DNA from: Gonocerus acuteangulatus
Taxonomy: Eukaryota > Arthropoda > Insecta > Hemiptera > Coreidae
Length of the DNA stretch: 64,000 nt
NCBI GenBank assembly: GCA_946811695.1
Contig: OX328123.1
Span: 39,890,136-39,954,135 of the forward strand
Reading direction: 5' to 3'
Within the stretch, counting starts at the first letter, position 1. Every line of letters starts with the position of its first letter. Of this stretch, positions 11,007 through 23,062 are shown piece by piece. The notes under the pieces are model-generated. The model did not search any database. It saw only the letters and a list, made by a program, of their open reading frames with translations, and had not been told where the DNA came from. The position numbers were made by a program, and so were the translations under genes.

Positions 11007-11014
11007 CCTAAGAC

Positions 11015-12190
11015 GCCAGGATTGGTTGAGACTACTCTACATGAACAACAAACGTGAAATTATTTTGGTGTTTTAAGTTCTATTATGAGATTTATAATGT
11101 ATTTCATCATTGTACAAATCGCTTTTTCATATAAGATAAATAAAATTTTTAAACGGAAAAAGAGTATATTGAGCTCTACAGAAGGCCAATAAATGAATCC
11201 AGGTTAAGGAAAGAAGATTACATTTAAGATTCAAATGGAAATGTGTAACGATGCTTCATATTTTGAACCTAGACAATGAGCTATTGTTGTTGAATGGTTG
11301 GTTAGCTTGGAGAATATATGATGAAATGCCTAAATGTATCTTTGCCAAATGATAGTATGAGGGAAATGATTGAGGGAAAACGCAATGTGGATCATCCCAA
11401 TATGGTGCCAAGGATTTAGGATCCGAAGGGTTCAATCAAGGCTACAAATCTCGTTCCCATTTCAAATATTGTCTTGGAGGTATGAGATTTGTCTGCCATA
11501 CTTTGTCAGGTAAGGGAATCTGACATCGACAAGATACGGGTTGCTTTATCATAAGAAAACGAATATTCTACTCTGGCTTGAATCAGGAAACTATTTCAGT
11601 TCATGAGGTTAAGAAATAATTATAATAATAATTAATAATTAATGGTTGAGTACTAATAGGGTCTCCTCGTGGTCTAGTGGGTATCATCTTAGATTCTCAT
11701 GCGGTAGACGGTAGGATTTTCCTGTGTTTTTTATTAACACTCTTGACTGTTTAATCTGTGAAGCAGTATTATAAGAAAACAACGTTGTTTATTTACGGAT
11801 TTTTCTCTTCAGGTAAATGCTGTTTATATGCTCAACTCTAAAATTGAGTTGATTGAAATATCTCAATCGCTTCTATTACGATATGATCGACGTTCAACCG
11901 TATTGCTCTTTGATCTGGCTCAATCAAGAGAAATGTTGAAAAGTAACTGGCGAAACATGAAACCAACGAGGCTCTTGTCTTAAAGTCTTAGACCATATGA
12001 GACGTCTAGGAGTTTAATTCCATGGATTTAGTTTCAAAATCTGGAAATAAAAGAGTCAATTCTTAATGAGCAAAATCTATTTAATTTATATTCTTATCTT
12101 GCTTCCAAATGAAGAAACTGAAGAGTGAATAACAGCGGCCCCCTTTCTGCAACTTCCTGGTCAAAAGGTAATGAGACTTCAATGTCAGAG
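11015..12190. other. No gene recognised; one SINE head
   Basis: Apart from the SINE-B head at 11659-11740 there is no supported feature. Frames on both strands are short and show no family motif. Confidence 0.4.
11659..11740 (+). mobile_element. SINE-B head fragment
   Basis: The start ggtctcctcgtggtctagtg and the following gattctcatgcggtagacgg match the tRNA-like head of the SINE at 24378-24591 (sense ggtctccccgtggtctagtg). The A box is recognisable (tggtctagtggg). The body is not preserved. Confidence 0.65.
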
Positions 12191-12192
12191 AG

Positions 12193-12426
12193 GGAGGCGC
12201 TACCCTCCCAAAATTTTTGATTTAATCGGTAAAAATGTATCATAAGCACCTTAAAAATAAATTAAATAAGATCACTTAGTACCGATTTTTTTTGGGGGTT
12301 GTAATGACGTTTTAGTTTCTAACTATTTCAAGTTATAGATTGTTAGTATTCCTTCCCCTCAAATGTTCTTAGCCCCCCGGAATTCACCCAGCCCCCCCCC
12401 GAAATTATTTCCTAAATACGCCCATG
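12193..12426. mobile_element. MITE, CATGGGCGTATA family, copy 2
   Basis: It shares ttgattt(g/a)atcggtaa, ccttaaaaataaattaaata, agattgttagtattcc and the right end aatacgcccatg with the copy at 10158-10419. The left end has lost its catgggcg terminus. Confidence 0.7.
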
Positions 12427-12639
12427 GTGAGAGGGTAGTTATTGAGATCTGATTGATTCTGATTTCGGAGGGATGTCTAATGGGTTCCCAGCCCTCTGAT
12501 CACACAGGAACTGGATTACTTTCGGCACCTGTATACTCTTCTTTTATCCAGTATTCTCAATATGAACGTGTCTTTTGATATGATTACAAAAACATATTTT
12601 AAAGAAAAAGGTAACACATACTTGATTTTTAACTGAGAT

Positions 12640-12750
12640 GAGCTGGTCGGTGAAGGATAAATAAGTCCAAAGTCCACTAATAGTAATTTAGTTTTTACAA
12701 AGCTGTTTCAAGAACGATGTCTCGTCCTCAGTGCAAAGATAAAAAGCATA
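12640..12750 (-). mobile_element. PLE-type terminal repeat fragment (family P2)
   Basis: On the minus strand the order is CTGAGGA, then a hairpin built from acga and tcgt, then cTTGAAAC, then an A-rich stretch and ttagtggactttggactt. This is the usual order of a hammerhead-like core at a Penelope-like element end, but the GAAAC flank and stem II are degenerate. Only one copy is in the window. Confidence 0.45.
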
Positions 12751-15585
12751 TATAAATTATTCTTATAACCTACAATAAATTATATTTAAAACAAAAAGGT
12801 GTATGTTTAAAAATATAAACGAGTAAATAATGCTTCTGTTTATAATATCAATAAATAAAATGCTCATGAGTACCCATCAAAAAACCTAAAAGTAGACAAG
12901 TCTTTTTGGTATAATTTATTCAGTTTTTCTATTTATATTTCAAAATGTTGAGAGGTACACTTGATCAATTATTTGTTTGTTGTGTATTTTAATCATAAAC
13001 ACGATATAATGGTTTATATTTGTATGCACATATATTATTAAGTTTTTATTGAGAAGATATACGTAAAATAATTTCTATCTTTTTACGTTATGACAACTGA
13101 AAAAACGTTCTCGAAAACGCTTTTTTAGTGTAAGTAATATTACTATCGGTGGATTTTGCCTTCCTATTCCTTGGCATCGTATTGGAGCAATGCTGAATGT
13201 GATGTTTTTGCACATTAACTGTATTGGGGAAATAACACTTTACGTCACTCACTTTTTTTGATAAATATAGACCGGAGATCGAAGGTTCAGTTCGTTAAAG
13301 CATATTTTTGATATGATTTGCCAAGAATATTCTCACTTCATCCATTAAGCACATCCAGCGTTGTTCCATCTAAGAAGCCCGCTTGGATTACATAAATTCC
13401 AATCTTTCATTCTATAAACATAACAAATTACAAGATTATTATACATTACGCACGTATGTATGTTCACAGTTAATTTGATTTCATTTCAGAATATTTCCTT
13501 TGCCTACACAATGGTTTATCCCATGTCAGTCCATGTTCTATTCCACCAGGCTTTGGTTAACATTGGCTATCGAGAAGATTTCAAATCATTCTACTCTTCT
13601 GATTTCTTCTGTCTTTCTTTTAAAATAAATATTTCGTGAGCCACATAGCTACCACATGGATAACTTGACTGGTTTGATTCTGTTGACCCACTAGTTTGCT
13701 ATTGTCTCTTCTGCACGTTTAGGGAATTCCATGATTTCACACGGGTTTTGGCATTAACATAGCTTCAATAGACTCAATTGATTGGGACAACATTGCTTGA
13801 ATTATGTTGTTAGTTTTCTATTGGAATAGTCCTCATTTAAGTAACACATCTGGATTCATTCAAATCAGTTCTTATATTTTTATAACATTCTTCGGATAAT
13901 ATTTGAGTTATGAGTTTTACGATTAGGTAAAAGAGCGTATATCTCCTATACAAAGTACGATTGTGGACCTCATAAAATTCCTCCTTTACTTTGGCCGCCT
14001 TCAGAGAGAAGCTTAAGAACTAAAGAAGATCTCATAGGAGTAAAGGGTTTTCCGTATTGAGCAATATACTAGAGATGTAATATCTTGCATCCCAAAGATG
14101 GGGAGAGGATTTACCCGTTCCCTTGGCAACCATAGCAATACTTAAAGAACGTCTCACCAAGATACGCAGCTTCAACACAATCTGTGGACATTTCTTTAAA
14201 CCAAACAACTTCGAATTCTTTATTAGTTCTACTAAGAGTGCAAGATGATATTACAGTATTTTGCAGTAGTTTTCTTTTCTTTTTTCTTTTACCTCCATAC
14301 ACACTAATTTCTACTGGTTTATGTTGTTATGTAGCCAAGACGTTCTATGAGAATAAGACCGAGGACACCAGCTAACGTTCTGAGAAAACTATGCCGAAAA
14401 CTGTAACTTCGCCCCATTTAATAAATTATTTTTTATTTAAATCTCTTTTATTCAAACAATTCATCTAATGGTTCGAAATATAATATCATTTCTGATGTTC
14501 ATACAACTATAGCTGAAAGGTCTCCCCGAGGTCCAATAGCGAAGGTTGAGTATTTTCATTTCAGGGCCGTTGAAAAAAATGATCTGCTCCACCATGAATA
14601 TTTAGAAAAAGCGAAAACCTAAAGATCCCCCGGCGCTAATCGCCTAGATGCCGATACGGAAAAGAGATAAAATGTCATTTTTTTTCTTCAAAAAATGACA
14701 GTGCCCTTACGATTTATGAAATCTAGTTTTAGGAAATTAAAATTTTGGGTAAAGTCAAAGAAGGAGTTCAGTTTGGCATTATTTTTAAAATAACTAAGTT
14801 GGAAATAGCATATTTTTGCTTGTCAGAAGGATAATCAAATTTATGGCGTACCGACAAAAATATATATATACACATTTATATAAAATTAACGTTTTCATAC
14901 TTTGATTTTAAATAATACTTTTATGTTTATAAACAAGTATACTTATAGGTAAAGATAGTTATTATAAAATGTAATTCCTAACGATAGCATAATTAAAATA
15001 CATTAGTTTTGACAGTTTAAATGTAGTGTAATGAAGAATACTATCATAAAATAATAATAAAATTCTGCTCGTAATCCTGTAGAGAATAGTAATATTAAAG
15101 GATATGTTTTTTAAATCTTTCTTCTTCTCCACTAAATTAGGAAGATGAATTGTTCGTTTAATACCCGTGCCTAACCCCAGGCTTTAGATCTCACTCATTC
15201 CTATCACTTTGTGCAGTCATATGGAATAATGAAAATTAGAAATAAAAAAAAAAATACTAGGAAAGAAGATTATAAATTCTGCGGAGTGATTTTAATTTGT
15301 CAGCTGTAATTGCATTAATACGAACATTATTTAGATGAGCTCGTCAGGAGTTGATGCTGCCGCTGAAATTTACACCTGTCATTACTAGGGGAGTGAAGTT
15401 AATAGCACTATAAACCAGATCTCTAATAACGGTGGCATTTTTAGCTTCGTCCTAATGCTACCGATGTCTGATCTGGGCACTTGCTGTGTCTTTTATATCT
15501 CTTTAGGAAAATATTTTCTAATGTTCACATTATCGTGGATTTTTAGGGTTAATTGAGCAAATGGTTTTTCAAGCATTTCCTCCCT
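12751..15585. other. Long stretch without recognised features
   Basis: I find no transposon ends or RNA genes here. Short open frames at 14111-14302 (minus) and 14184-14375 (plus) overlap each other and carry no motif I recognise. ggtctccccgaggtccaata at 14519 resembles a SINE-B start but its body does not follow. Confidence 0.35.
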
Positions 15586-15589
15586 CCCT

Positions 15590-15703
15590 CAATATATAGG
15601 AAACCCCCTTACGACGTTGGCGCAAACTGAAGTGCCGACTAGAAGATTTCACAATCCAAAACCCATAGATCATGAAATCTATAGGAACAAAGGTGTTTCA
15701 AAT

Positions 15704-15706
<3 letters not shown>
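15590..15706 (-). repeat. TA-centred dispersed repeat, one flank
   Basis: The series aagtgccgactagaag, cccatagatcatgaaat, aggtgtttcaaatttg leading directly into (TA)n matches the flank at 23061-23195 in reverse orientation, and the one at 55681-55828 (actgccgaaa, cccctagagaacgaaaat, ggtggttcaaatttg). Confidence 0.7.
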
Positions 15707-15742
<36 letters not shown>

Positions 15743-15795
15743 TATACATATATATATATACACACATATATATATATACATATACATATATATAC

Positions 15796-15884
<89 letters not shown>

Positions 15885-15995
15885 TATTACATATATATAC
15901 ACACACATAAAATGTAATTCCTACATACATATATATATATCCTATCATACATACATATATATATATATATATATACATATATATACACACATATA

Positions 15996-16039
<44 letters not shown>
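15707..16039. repeat. Compound (TA)n/(CATA)n microsatellite
   Basis: A 333-bp tract of TA repeats mixed with CATA, CACA and short interruptions (ttacatata, aaaatgtaattcctacat). Open frames through it on both strands are low complexity (Y-I repeats) and not genes. Confidence 0.95.
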
Positions 16040-16042
<3 letters not shown>

Positions 16043-16640
16043 TAAAAATAATCAACTTTTGTGAAATTTTGTACAAAAATACTTTTTCTGATTTAAAAGG
16101 TCTTTTTTTCGAGTTTTCCCCCGTGCCGTTTAGAAAAGTCCATGTTTTAGAGCCTTTATTTGTTTCTCTTTAGCTGCCACAAGTATGGTAATTTATCAAC
16201 TAAATTTGGTACGAAAATAGTTTTAATGATTTTAAAGGTAAATTTTTTGTTGTTTGAAAGGAGAACCTCTTTACCGGAACAATATATATTGGAGAAAAAA
16301 AAAAAAAACGCGCGAAAAAATTGCAATGTTTACATTTTTGCGTTGATTGGCTTGGAGGACCGTTATTTCTTCTTTTTCCAGACGTTTTACATTTTTCTAA
16401 GCTGACAAATGTATGTTATTGTTATGTTCTGAATCACAGATTGATGGAAACAGTTTTGCGATTTTCGTATATTTCGTTAAATATCTTGAAAACGGTTAGT
16501 AATCGTCGAAAAATGGAAAGTAACTATTCGTAAGCTTAATGAAGCTAATTTTTGTACAAAGACGATTCTTGGATGGTTCGATCTCAGTCGGAGAAATAAC
16601 TGCTTCCAACATCGAAAGTGTTGTAATACCCCTTAGATGA
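16040..16640 (+). repeat. TA-centred dispersed repeat, distal part
   Basis: Next to the microsatellite are ttgtgaaattttgtacaaaa and, farther on, ttaaatatcttgaaaacgg and gatctcagtcggagaaataa. The same phrases recur at 33180-33250 (ttaaatatctcgtaaacgat, catctcagccgaaac) and 38690-38745 (ggtggagaaataagtgct). This is probably the distal part of the same old family. Confidence 0.5.
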
Positions 16641-17599
16641 AGCCGTTCCTGGCGATATTAATTTCTAAATTTGTGATGCAGATGTGTCTAAGAATGATGT
16701 ATATTCAGGTTGAAATATGAAATAGAGAAACATAAATATAAAAATATTAACTACGCTTCCCTATTATGTGACGTGACTCTTTGACAAGGCAATTCTTCAA
16801 CATAGAACACGTGTACGTGACAGTCATATTAAGCTGGGCGTGGCTTTAATATATATTCATTAATTATCATAAAGATATTCATAAATTAATTAATTTCATC
16901 CTTCTAAATAAAGCTTATTATAATAATTACCCCCTTAAAGTTTAAAAAGGAGATGACTATTTTTCTATATTTAAAAATTTGAGTCCTATTCGATATAATT
17001 ATACGATACTTATCACTAGCCATTTTAATCACCTAAAAAAATAATGAAATAAAAAAACAGCCGTTCTAAATATTAAAGAGCCATTATTAGAAAATAAAAG
17101 CGTCCTAACATTTCCAAAATAAGAAAATAGACAGAACGTTTATGCATGGTATTATAACGAGCTTAGTCAATCAATTAATTATACAATTAATTAATTACAT
17201 TATTTTACTTATTAATTTTTAAATAATTAATAAGTAAAAGGTTTCAATAGTTCGATTAATTTTTAAATAATTAGATTAATTTTAGGTTTCAAATTAATAA
17301 TATACGAGGCCATTGGAATATTCAGATATATCATTGGAGGGAGAAGGGTGATGTGAAATGAAGATTGATATTTAAGGTAATTTAATAAATAAAATCAAAC
17401 GTTTGATGGTGAAATACAAAATGATTTAGACAGGGCTAAAGCCCAATGGTAGCTAAGAGGGTGGGGGCTTAGCCCCTCAAAATGTGGTTCACAATTGTTT
17501 TTGGTTAAGTTAGAAAACTAAATTATTTAGACAATTAATAGTAATAAGTTCTAATTAATGTATGTGCTCTGCCGATGTTCTGTCAATCAGACTAGCTGC

Positions 17600-17847
17600 T
17601 TCTATTCCCATAAGCTCAGCCTCGTGCGAAAGAAGTTCCTCTGCTATGAGGAAGATCAAAAACTGATTGAGAACTTCAATGCTGCAAGAGAGATTCTCCA
17701 AATTATCGTTGATGTAAATAGCGAAGAAAATACTAAGAGAACAGATACAAATACAAGAAAGGTTTGCTATCAAGAAGAGAAAATACTAAGAGAACAGATA
17801 CAAATACAAGAAAGGTTTGCTATGAAGAAGAGAAAATTCCACTTTTA
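17600..17847 (+). pseudogene. Coding-like relic of unknown origin
   Basis: An open frame gives about 80 residues, including KKFLCYEEDQKLIENFNAAR and then a charged, glutamine/glutamate/lysine-rich tail. A 53-bp tandem duplication (tactaagagaacagatac at 17731 and 17784) repeats 17-18 residues in frame. The frame ends at TAG 17846-17848. A possible polyadenylation signal aataaa follows at about 17968. It might be the C-terminal relic of a transposon-encoded protein or of a captured transcript. I do not recognise a specific family. Confidence 0.3.
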
Positions 17848-18204
17848 GACACTTTGTTTTACTTTTTGAATATTATTATTTTAGTAAAATTCATGAAAAT
17901 AGCAAATATTTTCATTTAAAACGTAAAAGTTTTGTTAAATAACTATTTTTTATTTTGTTAAAAGTTAAATAAACATTTGTTCTTGGGTTCTCATTTTCGT
18001 CTTCTCTTTCCACCTTTAAATTTGTTGTATCCCATGGTATGTAACCTAGTTGAAAATTCTAAAAAAATTCATGTATGGAAATTGTAGGTTTTGTTCTCAA
18101 AAAGCAAGTGTAGGTTAGTGAAGCTTTTGATTAGTAGAATGATTGGAAAATTAATTAGCCAACTATAATGATTTCCAGGTGCGTGTTTCTAAACGTTTGA
18201 TTCT

Positions 18205-18868
18205 ACACCCCCAGGCACGGCGCATAGTGGGGCCAAACGACATTTCGTGTTTCAAAAAACACTACAGGCTCTAAATCTTAGCCGATTTCAATGATTTTTT
18301 TTTTTAAATGAAAGCTAATACAATTTAGAACAACTTTGTCAAGCTAGATCTTTGTTTTTTGTTTACCTTGTTTATTAAATTACGTGTAAATAATTCTCGA
18401 TTTTTTACAATTGAACATGAAATAATATTTTATTTTTCATCTTATTTAATATTGGTACTGATATCGTTGAAATTAAACCTTCAAATCCCGATTAAACTTG
18501 GAAAAAATCAAAATATATTTTCAAATCATTCAAAAATCATACTATTTCAATTAATCTCATTGTCGAATCAAGAGAAATTTACGTTTTGTAGATGTCTGAT
18601 CTTTTCAAAGTCTAATCAGGATTTCAACGTTTAATTTCAACAATATAAGCACCAATATTAAGTTAGATGAAAAATAAAATATTATTTTTTGTTCAATTGT
18701 ATAAGTTGGAGAATTATTACACGTAATTTAATAAACAAGGAAAACAAAAAACAAAAATCTGTAGTTTTATTAGCTTTCATTTAAAATAAAATATCATTGA
18801 AATCGGCTAAGATTTAGAGCCTGTAGCCTTTTTTGAAACACTAAGTGTTGTTTGGCCCCACTGTGCGG
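18205..18868. mobile_element. Foldback element with about 300-bp inverted arms
   Basis: The left arm starts cggcgcatagtggggccaaa and includes gctctaaatcttagccgatt, ttaaattacgtgtaaataat and aatattttatttttcatct. The right arm repeats all of these in reverse complement, ending tttggccccactgtgcggcg. Nearly the whole unit is a hairpin with the axis near 18530. It lies within the hAT-like element at 17444-18924. Confidence 0.85.
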
Positions 18869-18932
18869 CGGTAAGCTCATACTAAATTAGTCCTCCCAGA
18901 AACATTTTTCTTGAGCCGCCGATGCCAAAGCC

Positions 18933-20900
18933 ACATGACAGGACAAGATAACTCCATGGGGTTTGTTGTATAAACCGAAGAAAAGAAGGAAATGAATAGA
19001 TTAATATTCTGTAAATATTTAAAGAAAAATAAGTATTTCGTATAATAAAATATAATGTTGTCACGATATAGACCATCGTTATATATTTTTGGTTTTGAGC
19101 ACTGCAGTTCTTTGCAGTCCGGTAGTTATGATAAGTAGCTATGGACTAGATAAGTTGACTCCAGACACAAGGGAAGGGGTCTACCTTTTGGTGTCTTCAA
19201 ACTAGAGGCGGGATGTTGCAGGAGAGGAGGACTCGACAGGTGCTGCTGCCTATCTTCCAAGCCCTCACCTACGTCAGCCTATAGCTCTCTTAAAAGTTTC
19301 TTAGTCTGAAATTCAGCACGTTTTATCTCTATCTCTATAAGGAATAAACCAATTTACGCTTTAGTCTATACGATGCGGTCATGTTTGCCCCGTAGTTATT
19401 TTGAGTGGATTTATTTCTTTATCCGCTGGCAATTTTATACGTTTGTATCGGTATTTGCAAATAAAATGAAAATGATTCCAATTTATCATTCGTTTAAAGG
19501 ATTTTGGTACAATCACTTTCTACCTCCAGAATTTATGTCTTCTTTACATTTATCTATTTGCCGTACAACTAACGATCAGTTTCGGCAGGTTATAGTTGCA
19601 ACACCATAATTATTAGATACTGTTCTTCAAATGTTCTTTTAGAACAGTAATAGTGCAATACCTATCCTTTTCCTTCTAGCGAGTATACATTCATTCCGCA
19701 CAAGCCCAGTTTTCTCTTTATCTTCTTTTTTTACTATTATGTTTTTCTTATTGACTTTTAATGTAGAAATAGTAAATTAATGACTTGAAATATTTCTGAT
19801 TTAACAAACAATCTCTGACTCCTAGAAACTACCTCTGCATCCCGTACTTCCGTAATAATTAAGTTCCTTAATACTCCCGAAGTTTTTTACTTACTCAATG
19901 AATATACCTTGTTTACTCACGGGCATCTAATGGGTTTAATGAAATACGCACAATAAAACATACTGCCTAATTCCAAAAAAACGAGAATACTTAGACCAAC
20001 TTGTGTACTGGACCAAACTGTGCCATCATATTGAAGCAATAATAAAAAATCTAAAAAAACTATATTATTTACAAAAGTTTGAAATATTTTTTTTTTTACC
20101 TACTTAATAGTTATATAGTTTAATTAAAATAGTTTTTTAGGGTATTCTTATTTTTATAATGATTTCTAATGCTCTTACTTTCATCTTTTATTTTATTACT
20201 TATTTTTATGGCTAACGTTTTTACGCTGATATTTTTCTATTTTCTTTAGGATACTTCTAGTTTTAACCTATAATTAATTGGATGTATATTTATTATTGTA
20301 CAATAGTATAATTATCTATTTAATTGGATATATATATATGTAATAATTGTATTGAGCGAATTGCCTTGCCAGCGGACGCTCATAATTACATAAATGAATA
20401 TAAATATTACTCCAATATTATATCTAAAATTTCGAAATAACTGAATTTAGGTCGTCCAGACTTCCAAAAAACTGAAATCTTAAAAATAACATTCATTACA
20501 AATAACACTCTTGACGAGGTACTCTTGCTGAGATTTCAAATTATGCAACATTTATAAATAGATTGTGCCAAAATTAAGGGATACTTTTTGTAAAAAAAAA
20601 TCTACAATAAATTATTCTACAAAGAGAAACATTAGGATACCATTTGATAAATTGATAATTTCTTTTAGAAGGCTGGGGCATCAGGTCTTGTTACGACCAT
20701 GTCTGGATAACAAATGGTGCCAAGCATACAAGAGTTTCTGTATACATCTGTCCTAATTTTAAAAATCTATAATAGAGTCATTTAAACGCGCTATATTTTT
20801 TACGGTTTATTTAAAACCGTAAAATCATAAACTATAAGATGTATGAAACATCACGTGAGATAAAAAGTATTGAATTTCATTGACAAATTTTACTAAGATT
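18933..20900. other. No recognised feature
   Basis: A moderately GC-richer patch at 19130-19330 has no reading frame or repeat match that I can support. The rest is AT-rich. A small palindrome, tttacggtttatttaaaaccg, lies near 20799. Confidence 0.35.
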
Positions 20901-20920
20901 TATACATTCAAATTAGGAAT

Positions 20921-20965
20921 GAGATAGAGATAGGTAGCCGTTGTGGTGATACGAAGCTAACCTGA
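20921..20965. mobile_element. Fragment of the hairpin insert family
   Basis: gagatagagataggtagccg followed by ttgtggtgatacgaag matches the left end of the insert at 10715-10855 (gagatggagatagttagccg, ttgcagtgatacgaag). Confidence 0.6.
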
Positions 20966-21404
20966 GGCCGTGAGCCTTTTAAATATTACGACAAAATTAA
21001 AATAAAGTCGTCAGAACCGATTAGTACTCTATAAAAAAATTGAATACAAAGATATACTTAAAATATCTTAATTTTATGAAGTTGTTGAAAGGGTTTTTGA
21101 TTTTATAGGTAAAACCTCATAGTCTTACCTCTGATTCAATTGGTCCCACAAAATAACAAAAAATATTGAAGCAGTCGTTTAAATGGGGGATACATACATA
21201 AATTACGTATATACATAAAAACAAAAACAAATTTAGGCTGAGCTAATTCTCCTGCATTTTATATGTATCTATGTATGGACTTTATTTATTCATTGATACA
21301 ATTGTGAGGCTGGTATTATGTCGGTTTATCTCGGCAAACAATAAGACTTACTTCGTTAAGGCTCTAGAAGAATGAAGCAGATTCCTTCATATAAAAGTTA
21401 TAAT

Positions 21405-21445
21405 AAAAAGTCCGACTCGCAGGAACTGCGTCATCTTAGCGCGGT
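21405..21445. repeat. TA-centred family edge motif
   Basis: gtccgactcgcaggaactgc followed by gtcatcttagcgcggtta is the reverse complement of the edge at 56108-56150 (accgcgctaagatggcgcag, ttcctgcgagtcggac). A third diverged copy is at 39052-39085. Confidence 0.7.
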
Positions 21446-21510
21446 TACGTACATCTCGAAGAAATGGAATAGATTAGGCATCACAAATCACAGGAAACTG
21501 ACAGTAGCCA

Positions 21511-21548
21511 ACTTACACAGAAGCGGATAATTCTTAATCTGTGTAAGT
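21511..21548. repeat. Small hairpin, 11-bp arms
   Basis: acttacacaga (21511-21521) is the exact reverse complement of tctgtgtaagt (21538-21548). Confidence 0.75.
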
Positions 21549-22027
21549 CATTACAATTATGTACTGAAAACGTACTTACTCTTCGGCTACTGCTGAAAAG
21601 GCTCTATTCTAAACAACCAAAAATTCGTCGTAATTTTAAGTATCTTGTTTTACTAGCAAATTCGTTTTACTGTTATAAGCAACTGTAAATATGTGCTTCA
21701 AGGAGAATAAAATTCCATTCTGTCGTGGGTTAAATCTTTCTATAAAATAAGAAATAACGATAACTTCTGTTGGAGGCTATGAGGAAGGTTATATAGATAG
21801 GAGAATTCAAAACAAACTATGCATACGCCATCATGATTAGCCACAGCCATCTTGATTACCACAGCCACTCCAAACTTATTACCAATACCTGTCACTGTTT
21901 CTTAGCTTATTTTACTACAATAATAATTTTACTGATAAATGCAATCTAAAACAAAAAACAACCAATTAAAAAGAGAGATAAACAAAGAGAAAAACCCTTT
22001 CAAAACAACAAAACAAAAATTGTTTAA

Positions 22028-22220
22028 AGGTAGGGATTGTCGGGGTTCGGTCACTGCTACTTAATAAAACTACATTTTATCATAAAAATGGTTACGGCTT
22101 GAACTTCAAGCCTGACGAAGGCTTGAAGTTCAAGCCGTAACGTCGGCACAATAAAACCATTTTTATGATAAAATGTAGTTTTATTAAGTAGCAGTGACCG
22201 AACCCCGACAATCCCTACCT
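22028..22220. mobile_element. PLE-type termini (family P3), inverted pair
   Basis: The left arm aggtagggattgtcggggtt through ttatcataaaaatggtt is repeated as the reverse complement on the right up to 22220. The left arm has lost about 14 bp (the ttattgtgccgacg part). The joint carries a degraded core, ctgacgaa and gccgtaac, between two copies of the stem II sequence. Confidence 0.85.
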
Positions 22221-22271
22221 TGCTCAGAAAGGATCCCGCATTTGTGAGGAATAGTTCTCTATCTTCCCATC

Positions 22272-22310
22272 GCCCTGATGAAGGCTTGAAGTTCAAGCCG
22301 AAACGTCGGC
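22272..22310 (+). ncRNA. Hammerhead-ribozyme-like motif
   Basis: The order is stem I gcc (22272-22274), CTGATGA (22275-22281), one unpaired A, stem II ggcttga (22283-22289) pairing with tcaagcc (22293-22299) around loop agt, GAAAC (22300-22304), cleavage-type triplet GTC (22305-22307), and stem I partner ggc (22308-22310). This matches the conserved hammerhead core CUGANGA...GAAA...NUH. The deviations are the extra A before stem II and a stem III with almost no loop, as reported for minimal hammerheads of Penelope-like elements that act best as dimers. Self-cleavage is inferred, not shown. Confidence 0.6.
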
Positions 22311-22414
22311 ACAATAAAACCATTTGTATGATAAAATGTAGTTTTATTAAGTAGCAGTGACCGAACCCCGACAATCCCTACCTTGCATCATCTACGGTCA
22401 ACGATCTCCTCTCA
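22272..22414 (+). mobile_element. PLE-type terminus (family P3), direct copy
   Basis: A third copy in direct orientation follows after 51 bp. It includes the ribozyme-like core, ataaaaccatttgtatgat, aagtagcagtgaccgaac, ccccgacaatccctacc and the edge gcatcatctacggtcaacg plus atctcctctca. The same edge follows the palindrome at 53810-54059. Confidence 0.85.
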
Positions 22415-22439
22415 AAAAATTGTTTAAGTTTTATGCGCT

Positions 22440-23015
22440 TATATCTCTGATTGACGTTGCCTCATCGAATATTGCTTCAGAACCTCTTTTGTAGAGAATT
22501 TAGTAAGCATTCGAATGGTCACCTTCCACTTACCACGATTTCCCAACCGTTATCAAGATATTTACGAAAAATGTATGAAGATCCGAAAACTTTTCATGTC
22601 TATTAATAAAATATTTTTTTTGCATATTTCCTTATCGCCGAATATAACCAAAAATTAAACGTCTTAGTTAAGATTAATTTCCAAGATATAGAAAATATTT
22701 CAATTGAATCCCGCGATTCTAAGTACCACAAAAAAAATAATGACTTACAAAAACATTGATTCCACTTTTCTCCGAAACGGTTACAGATTTTGCCTTAAAA
22801 AGGGTTTCATTCGTTTTCCTCCGTTAAGAAACCTATAAAACAAGTACCTGCAAGCATATGAACTCAAAAACGTAAGCGTTACGATTTGTTTTGCGCGAAT
22901 TTCGCTCCAAACACTATCTTCCAGTGGGCGGATTCTGCTGGTTAACGAACTTGACCTTTCAAATTAGACGAAAGATTTTTGTACCAAATTTCATCAAAAT
23001 CGGACCATTTTTGAG

Positions 23016-23062
<47 letters not shown>

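Larger units (their letters stand above)
17444..18924. mobile_element. hAT-like element carrying about 1.3 kb of extra DNA
   Basis: It is flanked by ctaaagcc (17436-17443) and ccaaagcc (18925-18932), a 7 of 8 match consistent with an 8-bp target duplication. The outer parts (cttagcccc, ttggttaagttagaaaa, tagtaataagttctaatta, then taagctcatactaaatta and gagccgccgatg) align with the MITE at 10652-11006. The alignment is interrupted between about 17570 and 18866, where extra DNA including the foldback at 18205-18868 is present. Confidence 0.75.

Noticed and set aside
14111..14375. Overlapping short frames on both strands as an exon
   Set aside because: No recognised motif, composition bias or splice context supports either strand.
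15617..15990. Long open frames on both strands
   Set aside because: They are pure translations of TA/CATA microsatellite (Y-I repeats).
19860..19950. LINE fragment suggested by ttactcacgggcatctaatgg
   Set aside because: The match to the THGH block of the LINE at 59 kb is only about 20 bases, with no support on either side.
22057..22374. 105-codon minus-strand frame
   Set aside because: It is a translation of the P3 terminal repeats and repeats the same peptide; not a gene.
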